Origin: Brevundimonas sp. M20
GTDB lineage: Bacteria > Pseudomonadota > Alphaproteobacteria > Caulobacterales > Caulobacteraceae
Reading direction: 5' to 3'
Length of the DNA stretch: 64,000 bases
Assembly (NCBI RefSeq): GCF_006547065.1
Contig: NZ_CP041243.1
Location: 1,689,001-1,753,000, forward strand
Part shown: positions 29,730 through 39,544 of the stretch, piece by piece
Position numbering within the stretch: the first letter of the stretch is position 1
Layout of the letters: every line of letters begins with the position of its first letter
Translations under genes and position numbers: made by a program
The notes under the pieces: generated by a model
What the model saw: the letters and a program-made list of their open reading frames with translations, nothing else
What the model was told of the DNA's origin: nothing
Databases searched by the model: none

Positions 29730-30649
29730 TCGGCCTGCTCGCGGGCATCATCCCCGTCTTCTGCCTGATCGCCATTGGCTACGGCCTGAGAAAATCGGAC
29801 TTCCTGCCGGACGCCACCTGGCGGCCGATCGAGAAGCTGTCGATCAACCTGCTCTATCCGGGCTTCCTGATCCCCGCGATCTGGGGCGCGGACCTGTCGG
29901 GTGGCGGGGCCAGCGCCTCGGCGGGCGCGGCGGTGACGGCCGTGATCATCGTCGGCGCCTGCGCCTTGGCGGCCAAGCCGTTCCTGAAGATCGAGGGTCC
30001 GGCCTACACCAGCGTCTTCCAGGGCGTGATCCGGTGGAACAGCTTCGTCTTCCTGCCGGTCATTCAGGCCACTTTCGGCGCCGAGGGGCTGGCGCTGGCG
30101 GCGGTGATGATCGCCTCGATCATTCCCGTGACCAATATCGCCTGCGTCGCCGTTCTGGCGCGGTGGGGCGCGGACCAGAGGGGCGTCTCGCCGCTGGCGC
30201 TCACCAGGGCGATGCTGGCCAACCCGATCCTCGTGGCCTGCCTGAGCGGGCTGGCGCTGAACGTCCTCAAGGTCCCGCCGATCCCCGGCGTGTCGGACAC
30301 GCTGGAGCTGCTGGGCGGGGCGGCCCTGCCGTTGGGGCTGATCGTGGCCGGCGCGGGCCTGAGCTTCGCCGAGGTGGCGCGGCGCAAATGGACGGTCGCC
30401 GCCGTCACCGGGATCAAGCTGGGCGTCATGCCGCCGCTGATGTGGGGTCTGTGCATCCTGTACGGCGGCGATGAAACGGCGCAGGGCGCGGCCCTGCTGT
30501 GCGGGGCGGCTCCGGGCGCGGCGGCGGCCTATCTGCTGGCGCGACAGATGGGTGGCGACGCCCCGCTGATGGCCGGGATCGTGGCCGCGACCACGGTCGG
30601 CAGCGCATTGACCATTCCGATCCTGCTGGCGCTGTTCCATTTGGTCTGA
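29726..30649 (+). CDS. AEC family transporter (auxin efflux carrier / malate permease type)
   Basis: 307 residues with about ten hydrophobic segments in the two-fold AEC arrangement ([21 protein letters not shown] at the start and [28 protein letters not shown] near the end). Bacterial members move organic acids or other anions; the substrate is not predictable. The ATG overlaps the ruvX stop by 4 bases, and pyrB starts 23 bases after its stop, so it sits in a run of co-directed genes. Confidence 0.88.
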   Translation: MIGLLAGIIPVFCLIAIGYGLRKSDFLPDATWRPIEKLSINLLYPGFLIPAIWGADLSGGGASASAGAAVTAVIIVGACALAAKPFLKIEGPAYTSVFQGVIRWNSFVFLPVIQATFGAEGLALAAVMIASIIPVTNIACVAVLARWGADQRGVSPLALTRAMLANPILVACLSGLALNVLKVPPIPGVSDTLELLGGAALPLGLIVAGAGLSFAEVARRKWTVAAVTGIKLGVMPPLMWGLCILYGGDETAQGAALLCGAAPGAAAAYLLARQMGGDAPLMAGIVAATTVGSALTIPILLALFHLV

Positions 30650-30672
30650 CGACCGCTTATAGCCGCGTCTCG

Positions 30673-31653
30673 ATGACCCAGCCCGATGTCACCGACCTGA
30701 TTCACGAACGGCTGGAGCCGTTTCCCCGCGATCACTTCCTGTCCGCGGGCGATCTGAACGCCGCGACCGTCCCGCCCCTGCTGGATCTCGCCGACGCCTT
30801 TGTCGACTTCAACCGGCAATCGGCCAAGTCGCTGGACATCATGCGCGGCCGCACGGTGATGAACCTGTTCTTCGAGAACTCGACCCGGACCAGCGCCTCG
30901 TTCGAGATCGCCGCCAGGCGGCTGGGTGCGGACGTCACCGCCCTGTCGCCAAGGACCTCTTCGGTGGCCAAGGGCGAGACCCTGATCGACACCGCCGCCA
31001 CCCTGAACGCCATGAAGCCGGACGTGCTGGTGGTTCGCCACTCGGCCTCGGGCGCGGCGGCCCTGCTGTCGCAGAAGGTCGGCTGCGCGGTCGTCAACGC
31101 CGGCGACGGACGGCACGAACATCCGACGCAAGCCCTTCTGGACCTGCTGAGCCTGCGCCGCGCCTTCGGTTATGTGGGCGGCCTGACCATCGCCATCTGC
31201 GGCGACATCGCCCACAGCCGGGTGGCCCGCTCGAACGTGGCCCTGCTGTCGATGATGGGCGCCCGCGTGCGCCTGATCGGCCCGCCGACCCTGGTGCCCG
31301 GCGACGCTGATCGGTGGGGCTGCGAAGTCTTCCACGACATGAAGGATGGTCTGCAAGGCGTTGATGTCGCGATGATGTTACGCTTGCAGCTGGAGCGGAT
31401 GGAGGGCGCGCTGGTGCCCTCGACGCGCGAGTATTTCCGCTTCTGGGGTCTGGATCGCGAGAAGCTGAGCTGGGCCAGGCCGGGCGCCAAGGTCATGCAC
31501 CCCGGCCCGATGAACCGGGGCGTGGAGATCGACTCGGACGTGGCCGACGACCTGTCGGTGTCCCTCATTCAGGATCAGGTCGAGATGGGGGTCGCCGCCC
31601 GCATGGCCGTGCTGGCCGCCCTGTCCGTGCGCCGCGAAGGAGCCTCGGCATGA
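30673..31653 (+). CDS. pyrB: Aspartate carbamoyltransferase catalytic subunit
   Basis: 326 residues. It makes carbamoyl-aspartate in pyrimidine synthesis. The carbamoyl-phosphate loop [38 protein letters not shown] and the C-terminal [14 protein letters not shown] are all intact. The gene overlaps the next gene, a degenerate dihydroorotase, by 4 bases. This is the arrangement known for the class A ATCase complexes of Pseudomonas (PyrB plus pseudo-DHOase). Confidence 0.97.
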   Translation: MTQPDVTDLIHERLEPFPRDHFLSAGDLNAATVPPLLDLADAFVDFNRQSAKSLDIMRGRTVMNLFFENSTRTSASFEIAARRLGADVTALSPRTSSVAKGETLIDTAATLNAMKPDVLVVRHSASGAAALLSQKVGCAVVNAGDGRHEHPTQALLDLLSLRRAFGYVGGLTIAICGDIAHSRVARSNVALLSMMGARVRLIGPPTLVPGDADRWGCEVFHDMKDGLQGVDVAMMLRLQLERMEGALVPSTREYFRFWGLDREKLSWARPGAKVMHPGPMNRGVEIDSDVADDLSVSLIQDQVEMGVAARMAVLAALSVRREGASA

Positions 31654-32936
31654 GCGCCCTCGCTGTTCTGAACGCCCGCCTGCTGGATCCGGCGAGCGAC
31701 TATGACGGCCCCGGCGCCCTGCTGATCGTCGATGGCGTGATCACCGAGGTGATCCACGGAACGCAGGCGAGCGCGCCCGCGGGCGTCGAGGTGATAGACG
31801 CGGGCGGCCTGTGCCTCGCGCCCGGCCTGATCGACATCCGGGTCAAGACCGGCGAGCCCGGGGACGAGCCCAAGGAGACGCTCAAGTCGGCCAGTCTGGC
31901 GGCGGCGGCGGGCGGCGTGACCACCATCGTGGTCCAGCCTGACACCGATCCGGCCATCGACGATCCGGCGATGATCGACCACATCCAGCGACGCGGCGCG
32001 GCGCTGGACCTCGTCAACGTTCGCGCGGCGGGCGCGGCGACCAGGGGACGAGACGGCCAGCGGATGGCCGAGATCGGCCTGATGGACGAGGCCGGCGCCC
32101 TGTACTTCACCGACGGCGACCGCGTCATCGCCAACACCCGCACCCTGCAACGGGTGATGAGCTACGCCGCCGCGTTCAACGCCCTGATCGCCTGCCGTCC
32201 GGCCGACCCCTGGCTGAGCGAGGGCGCGGTGGCGACCAGTGGCGAACTGGCGACCCGTCTGGGCCTGTCGGGCGTGCCCGCCATCGCCGAGCGCATCCAG
32301 CTGGAGCGCGATCTGGCTCTGGTGGAGCAGACCGGCGCGCGGTTCCTGGTGGACCAGATCTCGACCGAGGGCGCGCTGGAGACGCTGGCGCGGGCGCGCG
32401 GCAAGGGGCTGGAGGTCGCCGCCTCGGTGTCGATCAACCACCTGTGCTTCAACGAGCTGGACATCGGCGACTACCGCACCTTCTACCGACTGGACCCGCC
32501 GCTTCGCGCCGAGAGCGACCGTCAGGCCCTGATCGAGGCGGTGCGCGATGGCCTGATCGACGTCATCACCAGCGCCCACGCCCCGGCTCCGGCCGAGGAC
32601 AAGCGCCGCCCGTTCGGCGAGGCCGCGCCGGGCGCCGTGGGTCTGGAGACCCTGCTGCCCGCCGCCCTGAGCCTGCATCATGAGGACGGGCTGGACCTGC
32701 TGGACGTCTTGCGCCCCCTGACCTCGGGCCCGGCGGGCCTGCTGGGGCTGGACGCGGGCGTGCTGGCGGCGGGGGCTCCGGCCGATCTGGTGCTGTTCGA
32801 TCCGGGCGCGCCCGTCGTGATCGACGCCGCCGCGCTGAAGTCCAAGTCCAAGAACTCGCCGTTCGACGGACGGCGGCTGCAGGGCAAGGTCATCGGCACG
32901 TTCGTCGGGGGCCGCAGGGTTTTCGAGAGCCGCTGA
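31650..32936 (+). CDS. pyrX: Dihydroorotase-like protein without metal ligands (PyrC'/PyrX type)
   Basis: 428 residues with the dihydroorotase fold: an APGLID start to the barrel, [33 protein letters not shown], and [26 protein letters not shown]. The metal-binding HxH after PGLID is RVK here (Arg64, Lys66). The HVST histidine is replaced (DQIST), the first His of PHHL is Asn (INHL), and the Asp of TDHAP is Ala (SAHAP). All expected ligands are thus lost and the protein should be inactive. By analogy with Pseudomonas PyrC', I infer a structural partner of PyrB; a working PyrC must be encoded elsewhere. Confidence 0.85.
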   Translation: MSALAVLNARLLDPASDYDGPGALLIVDGVITEVIHGTQASAPAGVEVIDAGGLCLAPGLIDIRVKTGEPGDEPKETLKSASLAAAAGGVTTIVVQPDTDPAIDDPAMIDHIQRRGAALDLVNVRAAGAATRGRDGQRMAEIGLMDEAGALYFTDGDRVIANTRTLQRVMSYAAAFNALIACRPADPWLSEGAVATSGELATRLGLSGVPAIAERIQLERDLALVEQTGARFLVDQISTEGALETLARARGKGLEVAASVSINHLCFNELDIGDYRTFYRLDPPLRAESDRQALIEAVRDGLIDVITSAHAPAPAEDKRRPFGEAAPGAVGLETLLPAALSLHHEDGLDLLDVLRPLTSGPAGLLGLDAGVLAAGAPADLVLFDPGAPVVIDAAALKSKSKNSPFDGRRLQGKVIGTFVGGRRVFESR

Positions 32937-33007
32937 CAGGCGAGAGCCGAATCAGCGGAAACTGCGCTGAAAGACGCGCGAAAGCGTGATACACACGCAT
33001 TGGCTGT

Positions 33008-33658
33008 ATGGGGGTTGCATTGCAGGATCTGGTCGGGCCCGCTCTGGGGACGCTCGCCCTCGTGGCGATCGGCGGCTACCTGCTGGGCTCCATTCCGTTC
33101 GGCGTGGTCCTGACCCGCGCGGCGGGTGCGGGCGATGTCCGCAACATCGGCTCGGGCAACATCGGCGCGACAAACGTGCTGCGCACCGGCCGCAAGGATC
33201 TGGCGCTGGCCACCCTGCTGCTGGACGCCGGCAAGGGCGCCGCGGCCCTGCTGATCGCGCGCACCCTGTTCGGCAATGAGGTCGCGGGCGCCGTCGCCGG
33301 CGGCGCGGCCTTCCTGGGCCACCTGTTCCCGGTCTGGCTCGGCTTCAAGGGCGGCAAGGGCGTGGCGACCTTCTTCGGCCTTCTGCTGGCCGCCGCCTGG
33401 CCGCTGGGCCTGCTGGCGGGCGTGACCTGGCTTCTGATGGCGGCCCTGTTCCGCATCTCGTCGCTGTCGGCGCTGGTCGCCTCCGCGGCGGCGCCGGTCT
33501 ACGCCATCCTGCCACTCGCGGCGCTGGGGCTGCCGGCGCCGGGAGCCATCCTGATCCTGGCGATCTTCACCGCCGTGCTGATCTGGATCCGACACGCGGA
33601 CAACATCGGCCGCCTGCTCAAGGGGGTCGAACCCAGGATCGGCGCGAGGAAGGCGTGA
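33008..33658 (+). CDS. plsY: Acyl-phosphate:glycerol-3-phosphate acyltransferase
   Basis: 216 residues, an inner-membrane enzyme that starts phospholipid synthesis. The three family motifs are present: [27 protein letters not shown] and [20 protein letters not shown], with five to seven hydrophobic segments. It begins 71 bases after the pseudo-dihydroorotase and overlaps dprA by 4 bases (GTG start at 33655). Confidence 0.95.
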   Translation: MGVALQDLVGPALGTLALVAIGGYLLGSIPFGVVLTRAAGAGDVRNIGSGNIGATNVLRTGRKDLALATLLLDAGKGAAALLIARTLFGNEVAGAVAGGAAFLGHLFPVWLGFKGGKGVATFFGLLLAAAWPLGLLAGVTWLLMAALFRISSLSALVASAAAPVYAILPLAALGLPAPGAILILAIFTAVLIWIRHADNIGRLLKGVEPRIGARKA

Positions 33659-34734
33659 CCCTGTCGCGGGCAGAGCGTTTCGCCCGCCTGCGGCTCGCCC
33701 GCACAGACCGCATCGGTCCCGTCGCCTTCCGCCAGCTTCTGGATCGTTTCCAGAGCGCCGAGCGGGCCGTCGAGGCCCTGCCTGACCTCATCCGCAAGAG
33801 CGGCGCGGGCCATGCCCTGCCCGCCCTCGACCGCATCGAGGACGAGATCGCCGCCGGCGACCGGATCGGCGCGCGGCTGATCGTGCTGGGCGACGAGGAC
33901 TATCCCCACATGCTGGCGGCGGTCGATCCGCCTCCGCCGGTGCTGTGGACGCGCGGCGATGCGAGCCTGATGCAGCGGCCCTGCGTCGCCATTGTCGGGG
34001 CGCGGATCGCCTCGGCGGGCGGACAGAGGATCGCGCGCGGTCTGGCGCAGCAACTGGGCGAGGCGGGGCATGTGGTGGTGTCCGGTCTGGCGCGCGGCAT
34101 CGACGGCGCGGCGCACACCGGCGCCCTGCCCACCGGCACGGTCGCGGTTCTGGGCGGCGGGGTGGACGACGTCTATCCGCCCGACAACGCCGGGCTCTAC
34201 GACCAGATCGCGGAACAGGGCTGTATCGTCTCGGAAAGCCCCGTGGGCCATCGTGCGCAGGCGAAGGACTTTCCCCGCCGCAACCGCATCATCTCGGGCC
34301 TGTCGCGCGGGGTGGTCGTGGTGGAAGCCGAGATAAAGTCCGGCTCACTGATCACGGCCCGGCTTGCCAATGAACAGGGCCGTGACGTGTTCGCCGTGCC
34401 CGGCTCGCCGCTGGACCCGCGCGCCAAGGGGCCGAACGAGCTGCTGCGGCAGGGCGCGATCCTGTGCGAGGGGCTTGACGACATCGAGCGGGAGTTCGGG
34501 CGGATGCGATCCGTGCGCGAACCGCCCGCCGACAATCCGTTCGAGGGCGCCCCCGATGCGGTGGATGAGGCCCTGATCGAGCGGGTCGCCGCCCTGCTCT
34601 CGCCGACGCCGACGCCCCGCGACGAACTGGCGCGCGCGGCGGGTGCGCCGATCAGCGCCGTCGCCGCGGCCCTGCTGGAGCTCAATCTCTCCGGTCGCGC
34701 GACCCTTCTCCCGGGCGGAATGGCCTCTCTTTGA
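33655..34734 (+). CDS. dprA: DNA-processing protein DprA
   Basis: 359 residues: an N-terminal SAM-like helical region, the Rossmann-type DprA core ([99 protein letters not shown]) and a C-terminal winged-helix domain. It loads RecA on incoming single-stranded DNA during transformation. The GTG start overlaps plsY. The usual alphaproteobacterial plsY-dprA-topA order is kept. Confidence 0.96.
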   Translation: MTLSRAERFARLRLARTDRIGPVAFRQLLDRFQSAERAVEALPDLIRKSGAGHALPALDRIEDEIAAGDRIGARLIVLGDEDYPHMLAAVDPPPPVLWTRGDASLMQRPCVAIVGARIASAGGQRIARGLAQQLGEAGHVVVSGLARGIDGAAHTGALPTGTVAVLGGGVDDVYPPDNAGLYDQIAEQGCIVSESPVGHRAQAKDFPRRNRIISGLSRGVVVVEAEIKSGSLITARLANEQGRDVFAVPGSPLDPRAKGPNELLRQGAILCEGLDDIEREFGRMRSVREPPADNPFEGAPDAVDEALIERVAALLSPTPTPRDELARAAGAPISAVAAALLELNLSGRATLLPGGMASL

Positions 34735-34812
34735 CTCCCTTTGCTCGCCTCACGATTGACAGCGAGGCTTGAGCCAACCACGTTCCCGCCCCTTCGAAAG
34801 GCGCCTCCCCTA

Positions 34813-37431
34813 ATGAATCTCGTCGTTGTCGAAAGCCCTGCGAAGGCCAAGACCATCAATAAGTACCTCGGCCCGGACTACACGGTCCTGGCCTCCTACG
34901 GTCACGTCCGCGACCTGCCGTCGAAGGACGGATCGGTTCTGCCGGACGAAGACTTCGCCATGACCTGGGAGGTGGACGCCAAGGCGTCCAAGCGGCTGAG
35001 CGAAATCGCCGAGATCGCCAGGAAGTCCGACCGCGTCATCCTCGCGACCGACCCGGATCGTGAAGGGGAAGCGATCAGCTGGCACCTGCTTGAGGTGCTG
35101 CAGAAGAAGAAGGCGCTGAAGGACACGACCGTCCAGCGCGTCACCTTCAACGCCATCACCAAGTCCGCCGTTCTGGAGGCCATGGCCGCGCCCCGCGACG
35201 TGGATATGGAGCTGGTCGAAGCCTATCTGGCCCGTCGGGCGCTGGACTATCTGGTGGGCTTCACCCTGTCGCCCGTGCTGTGGCGCAAGCTGCCGGGCGC
35301 GCGCTCGGCCGGTCGGGTGCAGTCGGTCGCCCTGCGCATCGTCGTTGATCGCGAGATGGAGATCGAGAAGTTCAAGGCGCAGGAATACTGGTCCGTAGAG
35401 GCCGATCTGGCCGCCGACAGCCCGCCGTTCACCGCCCGTCTGGTCAAGCACGCCGGCAAGCGGGTGCAGCGTCTGGACATCATCTCGGAAGCCATGGCGA
35501 CCGCCGCGCGCGACGCCATCAACGCCGGGGTGTTCACGATCAACTCGGTCGAGAAGAAGCCGGTGCGGCGTTTGCCCAGCCCGCCCTTCATGACCTCGAC
35601 CCTGCAACAGGAAGCCTCGCGCAAGCTGGGCTTCACCGCCCAGCGCACCATGCAGGCGGCGCAGAAACTGTATGAGGGCGTGGACGATCAGGGTGGCCTG
35701 ATCACCTATATGCGGACCGACGGCCTGTACGTCAGCCCCGAAGGGATCGCCCAGGCGCGCGAGGTTATCGCGGCCCGTTACGGTCCGGCCTACGTTCCGG
35801 AACAACCGAAGTATTACAAGACGAAAGCCAAGAACGCTCAGGAAGCGCACGAAGCCATTCGTCCGACCAACATGGCCCGCGCGCCCGAGACCCTGCGTCT
35901 CGAAAGCGACCTGCAACGCCTGTACGAACTGATCTGGAAGCGCACCATCGCCAGCCAGATGGAGTCCGCCAAGCTGGACCGCACCACGGTCGAGATCGAG
36001 GAGCCGAGCGGCCAGACCGCCCTGCGCGCCACCGGTCAGGTCGTGACCTTCGACGGCTTCATGGCCGTTTATGAAGAAGGCCGGGACGAGAAGCAGAAAA
36101 CCGGCGAGGACGACGAGGACGACACCACCCGCCTGCCGGCGCTGAAGGAAGGATCGACCGCCAAGGTCGAGGCCATCCGCACCGAGCAGCACTTCACCGA
36201 GCCGCCCCCGCGCTATTCGGAAGCGACCCTGGTCAAGAAGCTGGAAGAACTGGGCATCGGTCGTCCGTCGACCTATGCCTCGATCCTGACCACCCTGCGC
36301 GACCGCGAATATGTCCGCGTCGACAAGAACCGCTTCTATCCCGAGGACAAGGGGCGGCTGGTCACGGCCTTCCTGGAGCAATTCTTCCGCAAGTGGGTGG
36401 AGTACGACTTCACCGCCGCGCTGGAGACCCGTCTGGATGAGGTGTCGGCGGGCGAGCTGAACTGGAAGGTGCTGCTGCGCGACTTCTGGACCGACTTCCA
36501 CGCCGCCACCAGCGCCGCGGGCGAGCTGCGGACCACGGCCATTCTGGACGCGCTGAACGAGTCGCTCGGGCCGCACATCTTCCCGATGAAGGAAGACGGT
36601 TCCGATCCGCGCGAATGCCCCCTGTGCCATCAGGGCCAGCTCAGCCTGAAGACCAGCCGCTTCGGCGCCTTCGTCGGCTGCTCGCGCTATCCGGACTGCA
36701 AATACACCCGCCCGGTCGCCGCGCCCGACGCGGACGGCGGCGGCGCGGACGGCGGGGATCGCACCCTCGGCAACGACCCGGTGACGGGTCAGCCGGTCGA
36801 GCTGAAGATCGGTCGCTTCGGTCCCTATGTTGAGACCATGCCGCTGGACGCGGACAAGCCCAAACGCTCGTCCCTGCCCAAGGGCTGGAGCCCGGCGTCT
36901 CTGGATCTGGATCAGGCCCTGCGCCTGCTGGCCCTGCCGCGCGAGGTGGGCGTCCATCCCGAAGACGGCAAGATGATCACCGCCGGTCTGGGCCGCTACG
37001 GACCCTTCGTGCTTCACGCGGGGACTTACGCCAATGTCTCTGACATCGAAGAAGTTTTCGAGGTCGGCATCAACCGCGCCGTGGCCCTGCTGGCCGAGAA
37101 GCGCGCCGGTCGTCCGGGCCGGGGCGCGGCCACCGCGCCGCTGAAGGAACTGGGCGAGCACCCCGAGGACAAGGCCCCCGTGCAGGTCATGGCCGGTCGC
37201 TTCGGCCCCTATGTGAAGTGGGGCAAGGTCAACGCCACCCTGCCGAAGGGCACGGCGCCGGAGGACATGACGCTGGAGGCGGCGATCCCGCTGCTGGCCG
37301 AACGCGCGGCCAAGGCTCCGGCGGCGAAGAAGAAGGCGGCTCCGAAGAAGGCCGCCGCGCCGAAGAAGGCTGCGGCCAGGAAGCCTGCCGCCAGGAAGGC
37401 TCCGGCGAAGAAGAAGGCGGCGGAGGGGTAA
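34813..37431 (+). CDS. topA: DNA topoisomerase I
   Basis: 872 residues. A Toprim domain (MNLVVVESPAKAKTINKYLG; DPDREGEAISWH) precedes the breakage-reunion core with the active-site Tyr299 in ITYMRTDG. One classical Cys4 zinc ribbon follows (CPLCHQGQLSLKTSRFGAF, CSRYPDC), then several degenerate GRFGPYV repeats. The last 40 residues are a Lys/Ala-rich tail (AAKKKAAPKKAAA pattern) that probably binds DNA or RNA non-specifically. ATG 34813 begins the conserved Toprim. A TTGACA at 34756 upstream may be a -35 box, but no convincing -10 follows. Confidence 0.97.
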   Translation: MNLVVVESPAKAKTINKYLGPDYTVLASYGHVRDLPSKDGSVLPDEDFAMTWEVDAKASKRLSEIAEIARKSDRVILATDPDREGEAISWHLLEVLQKKKALKDTTVQRVTFNAITKSAVLEAMAAPRDVDMELVEAYLARRALDYLVGFTLSPVLWRKLPGARSAGRVQSVALRIVVDREMEIEKFKAQEYWSVEADLAADSPPFTARLVKHAGKRVQRLDIISEAMATAARDAINAGVFTINSVEKKPVRRLPSPPFMTSTLQQEASRKLGFTAQRTMQAAQKLYEGVDDQGGLITYMRTDGLYVSPEGIAQAREVIAARYGPAYVPEQPKYYKTKAKNAQEAHEAIRPTNMARAPETLRLESDLQRLYELIWKRTIASQMESAKLDRTTVEIEEPSGQTALRATGQVVTFDGFMAVYEEGRDEKQKTGEDDEDDTTRLPALKEGSTAKVEAIRTEQHFTEPPPRYSEATLVKKLEELGIGRPSTYASILTTLRDREYVRVDKNRFYPEDKGRLVTAFLEQFFRKWVEYDFTAALETRLDEVSAGELNWKVLLRDFWTDFHAATSAAGELRTTAILDALNESLGPHIFPMKEDGSDPRECPLCHQGQLSLKTSRFGAFVGCSRYPDCKYTRPVAAPDADGGGADGGDRTLGNDPVTGQPVELKIGRFGPYVETMPLDADKPKRSSLPKGWSPASLDLDQALRLLALPREVGVHPEDGKMITAGLGRYGPFVLHAGTYANVSDIEEVFEVGINRAVALLAEKRAGRPGRGAATAPLKELGEHPEDKAPVQVMAGRFGPYVKWGKVNATLPKGTAPEDMTLEAAIPLLAERAAKAPAAKKKAAPKKAAAPKKAAARKPAARKAPAKKKAAEG

Positions 37432-37440
37432 TCCTCCGCC
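37419..37440. terminator. Small hairpin at the topA stop codon
   Basis: An 8-base stem (ggcggagg with cctccgcc) spans the topA TAA and lies between the convergent topA and J-domain genes. No T run follows on either strand, so termination is uncertain. Confidence 0.35.
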
Positions 37441-37444
37441 CGAC

Positions 37445-37864
37445 CTACCGCTTCAGCAGATGATCCCGCGCGGCGTTGACCCGCGCGGCCAGCCCTTCGG
37501 TGCCGCCGTGATCGGGGTGGGCGCGCGCCATGACGCGCTTCCAGGCGGTATTGATCTCGGCCTTTGAGGCGTCAGCGGACACGCCCAGAATCGCGCGCGC
37601 CTCGCCGTCGCTCATGCCCTGGGCGCGCGGCGCGGTCTGGCGCAGACGCGAGGCCACGGTCAGCCAGAGCCCCGCCGCCGTCAGACCGCCGCCCAGAACC
37701 CATGAACCCTTGCTGAGCGCCAGCACGCCGCCGGCGATCATGACGGCGCTGAACAGGGTGGCGGTGACGCGCCAGTGGCCGCGCCCTGCCCGCTCGCCCT
37801 GGCGGCCGAGACGGATCAGGGCCCAGACGGCGATGGCGGCCAGAACCAGCCAGAGCGGACTCAA
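37445..37864 (-). CDS. Membrane-anchored J-domain protein
   Basis: 139 residues. Two hydrophobic segments in the first 70 residues (LWLVLAAIAVWALIRL; a second around VMIAGGVLALSKGSWVLGG) are followed by a C-terminal J domain (MSDGEARAILGVSADASKAEINTAWKRVMARAHPDHGG) with the HPD motif intact, a layout like mitochondrial TIM14/Pam18. It should stimulate an Hsp70 partner at the inner membrane. The start overlaps the mipZ stop by 4 bases, so it is translated with the division regulator. Confidence 0.88.
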   Translation of the reverse strand: MSPLWLVLAAIAVWALIRLGRQGERAGRGHWRVTATLFSAVMIAGGVLALSKGSWVLGGGLTAAGLWLTVASRLRQTAPRAQGMSDGEARAILGVSADASKAEINTAWKRVMARAHPDHGGTEGLAARVNAARDHLLKR

Positions 37865-38700
37865 GCGGCGGCGTCGAGCGGATTGTCGAGCGAGCCGCCC
37901 TCGAGGCCCAGGGACTGCATCAGATTACGCAGTTCCTGACGGGCCGCGACGTGGGCCAGAGACACGGCGACGGGCCGCACGTCCGTGGACAGGTCCGCGA
38001 CGGTCAGCCCAAAGGGGAACAGCTCGCGATAGATGACCCGGTCACGCAAGCCCGGCCCCATACGGAAGCCGACGCGTCGGGCCAGCTTCTCCATCCGCTC
38101 TTCCAGACGGCGGCGGTTCCGCGCCTCGGCCACGGCCAGACGGTTGGTGACCACGATCCAGTCGATGGTGGCGTTGCGGCCCTGGGTGATCGCGCGGTGC
38201 TTGCGGGCCTCCCAGACGCTTTCGGAGTAGATCGACGGCTTGAGCAGGTCGAGCGTCACCGGATCGACCTGCCCCAGCAGGTCGAAGTCGACGAAGCTGT
38301 CGTTCATCGGGGTGACGATCTGGTCGGCCAGACCGTGGGCCGTGCGCGACAGGACGGTATCGCCGCCCGGGGTGTCGATCAGGATGACGTCGGCGGTCGC
38401 GCGCGCCTCGGTGAAGGCGGCCTCGAAGCGGGCCAGCTGCTCGGCCTCCCCGGCCTTGGCCAGCGCCTTGCCGTCGCCCATGTCGGGCTCGCTCGGCATG
38501 GGAAGGCTGTGGCCGTTGCCGGCGGTCCAGGCGGCGCGATTGGCGAAGAAGCGGCTCATCGAGCGCTGGCGCAGGTCCAGGTCGATGATCGCGACACGCT
38601 TTCCGGCGTGCAGCAGGCCGGTGGCGATGTGGATGGCTAGGGTCGACTTGCCCGCCCCGCCCTTTTCGTTGCCGACGACGATGACCGTGGGGTCAGCCAT
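37861..38700 (-). CDS. mipZ: MipZ, division-plane positioning ATPase
   Basis: 279 residues of the ParA/MinD superfamily. The deviant Walker A KGGAGKST is at residues 13-20, switch I reads DLDLRQRSMSRFFANR, and Walker B ILIDTPGGD. The long match to Caulobacter MipZ includes TPMNDSFVDFDLLGQVDPVT and GPGLRDRVIYRELFPFGLT. MipZ forms gradients from the ParB-bound poles and blocks FtsZ polymerisation there. ATG 38700 is used; the in-frame TTG at 38709 is unlikely. It is followed, with 4 bases of overlap, by a membrane J-domain gene. Confidence 0.96.
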   Translation of the reverse strand: MADPTVIVVGNEKGGAGKSTLAIHIATGLLHAGKRVAIIDLDLRQRSMSRFFANRAAWTAGNGHSLPMPSEPDMGDGKALAKAGEAEQLARFEAAFTEARATADVILIDTPGGDTVLSRTAHGLADQIVTPMNDSFVDFDLLGQVDPVTLDLLKPSIYSESVWEARKHRAITQGRNATIDWIVVTNRLAVAEARNRRRLEERMEKLARRVGFRMGPGLRDRVIYRELFPFGLTVADLSTDVRPVAVSLAHVAARQELRNLMQSLGLEGGSLDNPLDAAA

Positions 38701-38812
38701 GGAGTTCAATCCCGAAGCGGCCGCCGACTCAGGCGGGCCCGTAGTCAGGCAGAATTGGCCTACGGGCGCCGCCCGTCAACGAACGGGAAGATCAGGGCTG
38801 TGGATGCGCCGG

Positions 38813-39469
38813 TCAGGCCGTCCGGCGGCACCAGGGATCATCAATCCCGGCGGCTGCGCACAGGGCGGCGGCGCCGGCGGCCGGAGCACGGACTTTCAGA
38901 CGCACCAGATTGCGTCCATTGACCGAGACGGCCTCGAATGTCGGGGAAAGGCCGTCCAGCGCCCAGCCGGCGCCGCCGTCCTTCAGACGGACCCAGGCGG
39001 CGCGGGCGGACTGTTCGCTGGAGAAGGCGCCCAGTTGCACCAGACCGCCACGGGCACGGGCAGGCTCGGCGACGGGGCGCGGCGCGTGCGGGGCTGCGGC
39101 GCGCTCCGGACGGGGCTGGCGCAGCGCGGGCCGGTTCACCGCATCCTGTACGTGGGCGCGGGCCTGATCGACGACGGCTTCGACCACCACGGGCCCGGCT
39201 TCGCCCATGGCGCCGTAGCGGGCGTCCCACAGCTCCACATCCTCCATGACCTCGACGGTCAGGGCGCGACGAAGAGTGCTCTCGGCGGGGCGCTTCTGCG
39301 CGGGGGCGGGCGCCTCCTTGCGCGTGGCCTCGCCGTTCAACGGTACCGACGCCAGATGCTGGGCGAGGTTCTCGAAACGGTTGGGATCGCTGTCGACCAT
39401 GCCGCAGGCGCTGACGCCCGCGGTCAGGAACAAGGCCAGCACTGGACGGATCAGGAGGCTCGGCGTCAT
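38813..39469 (-). CDS. SPOR-domain lipoprotein
   Basis: 218 residues. A signal peptide ends in a lipobox (GVSAC, Cys22). A linker rich in Pro, Ala and Arg follows (residues 40-135), and the C-terminus is a SPOR domain (GGLVQLGAFSSEQSARAAWVRLK, then FEAVSVNGRNLVRLKVRA). SPOR domains bind denuded peptidoglycan at division sites. Position next to mipZ fits a cell-envelope or division role, but no specific homologue is named. It is divergent from panC, with about 75 bases between the starts. Confidence 0.85.
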   Translation of the reverse strand: MTPSLLIRPVLALFLTAGVSACGMVDSDPNRFENLAQHLASVPLNGEATRKEAPAPAQKRPAESTLRRALTVEVMEDVELWDARYGAMGEAGPVVVEAVVDQARAHVQDAVNRPALRQPRPERAAAPHAPRPVAEPARARGGLVQLGAFSSEQSARAAWVRLKDGGAGWALDGLSPTFEAVSVNGRNLVRLKVRAPAAGAAALCAAAGIDDPWCRRTA

Positions 39470-39544
39470 AAGCCACACCTTACCCGGCAGGTTTTGCCGC
39501 ACGGTTCACAGACACGACTAACGTGCAAGGTTAATACGTTCACC

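Noticed and set aside
34756..34784. Promoter of topA based on TTGACA at 34756
   Set aside because: No acceptable -10 element lies at the right distance, so it was not annotated as a promoter.
34810..37161. A 783-codon open frame antisense to topA
   Set aside because: topA is certain on the plus strand with all motifs; the antisense frame has no recognisable domain or ribosome site and is a codon-bias shadow.
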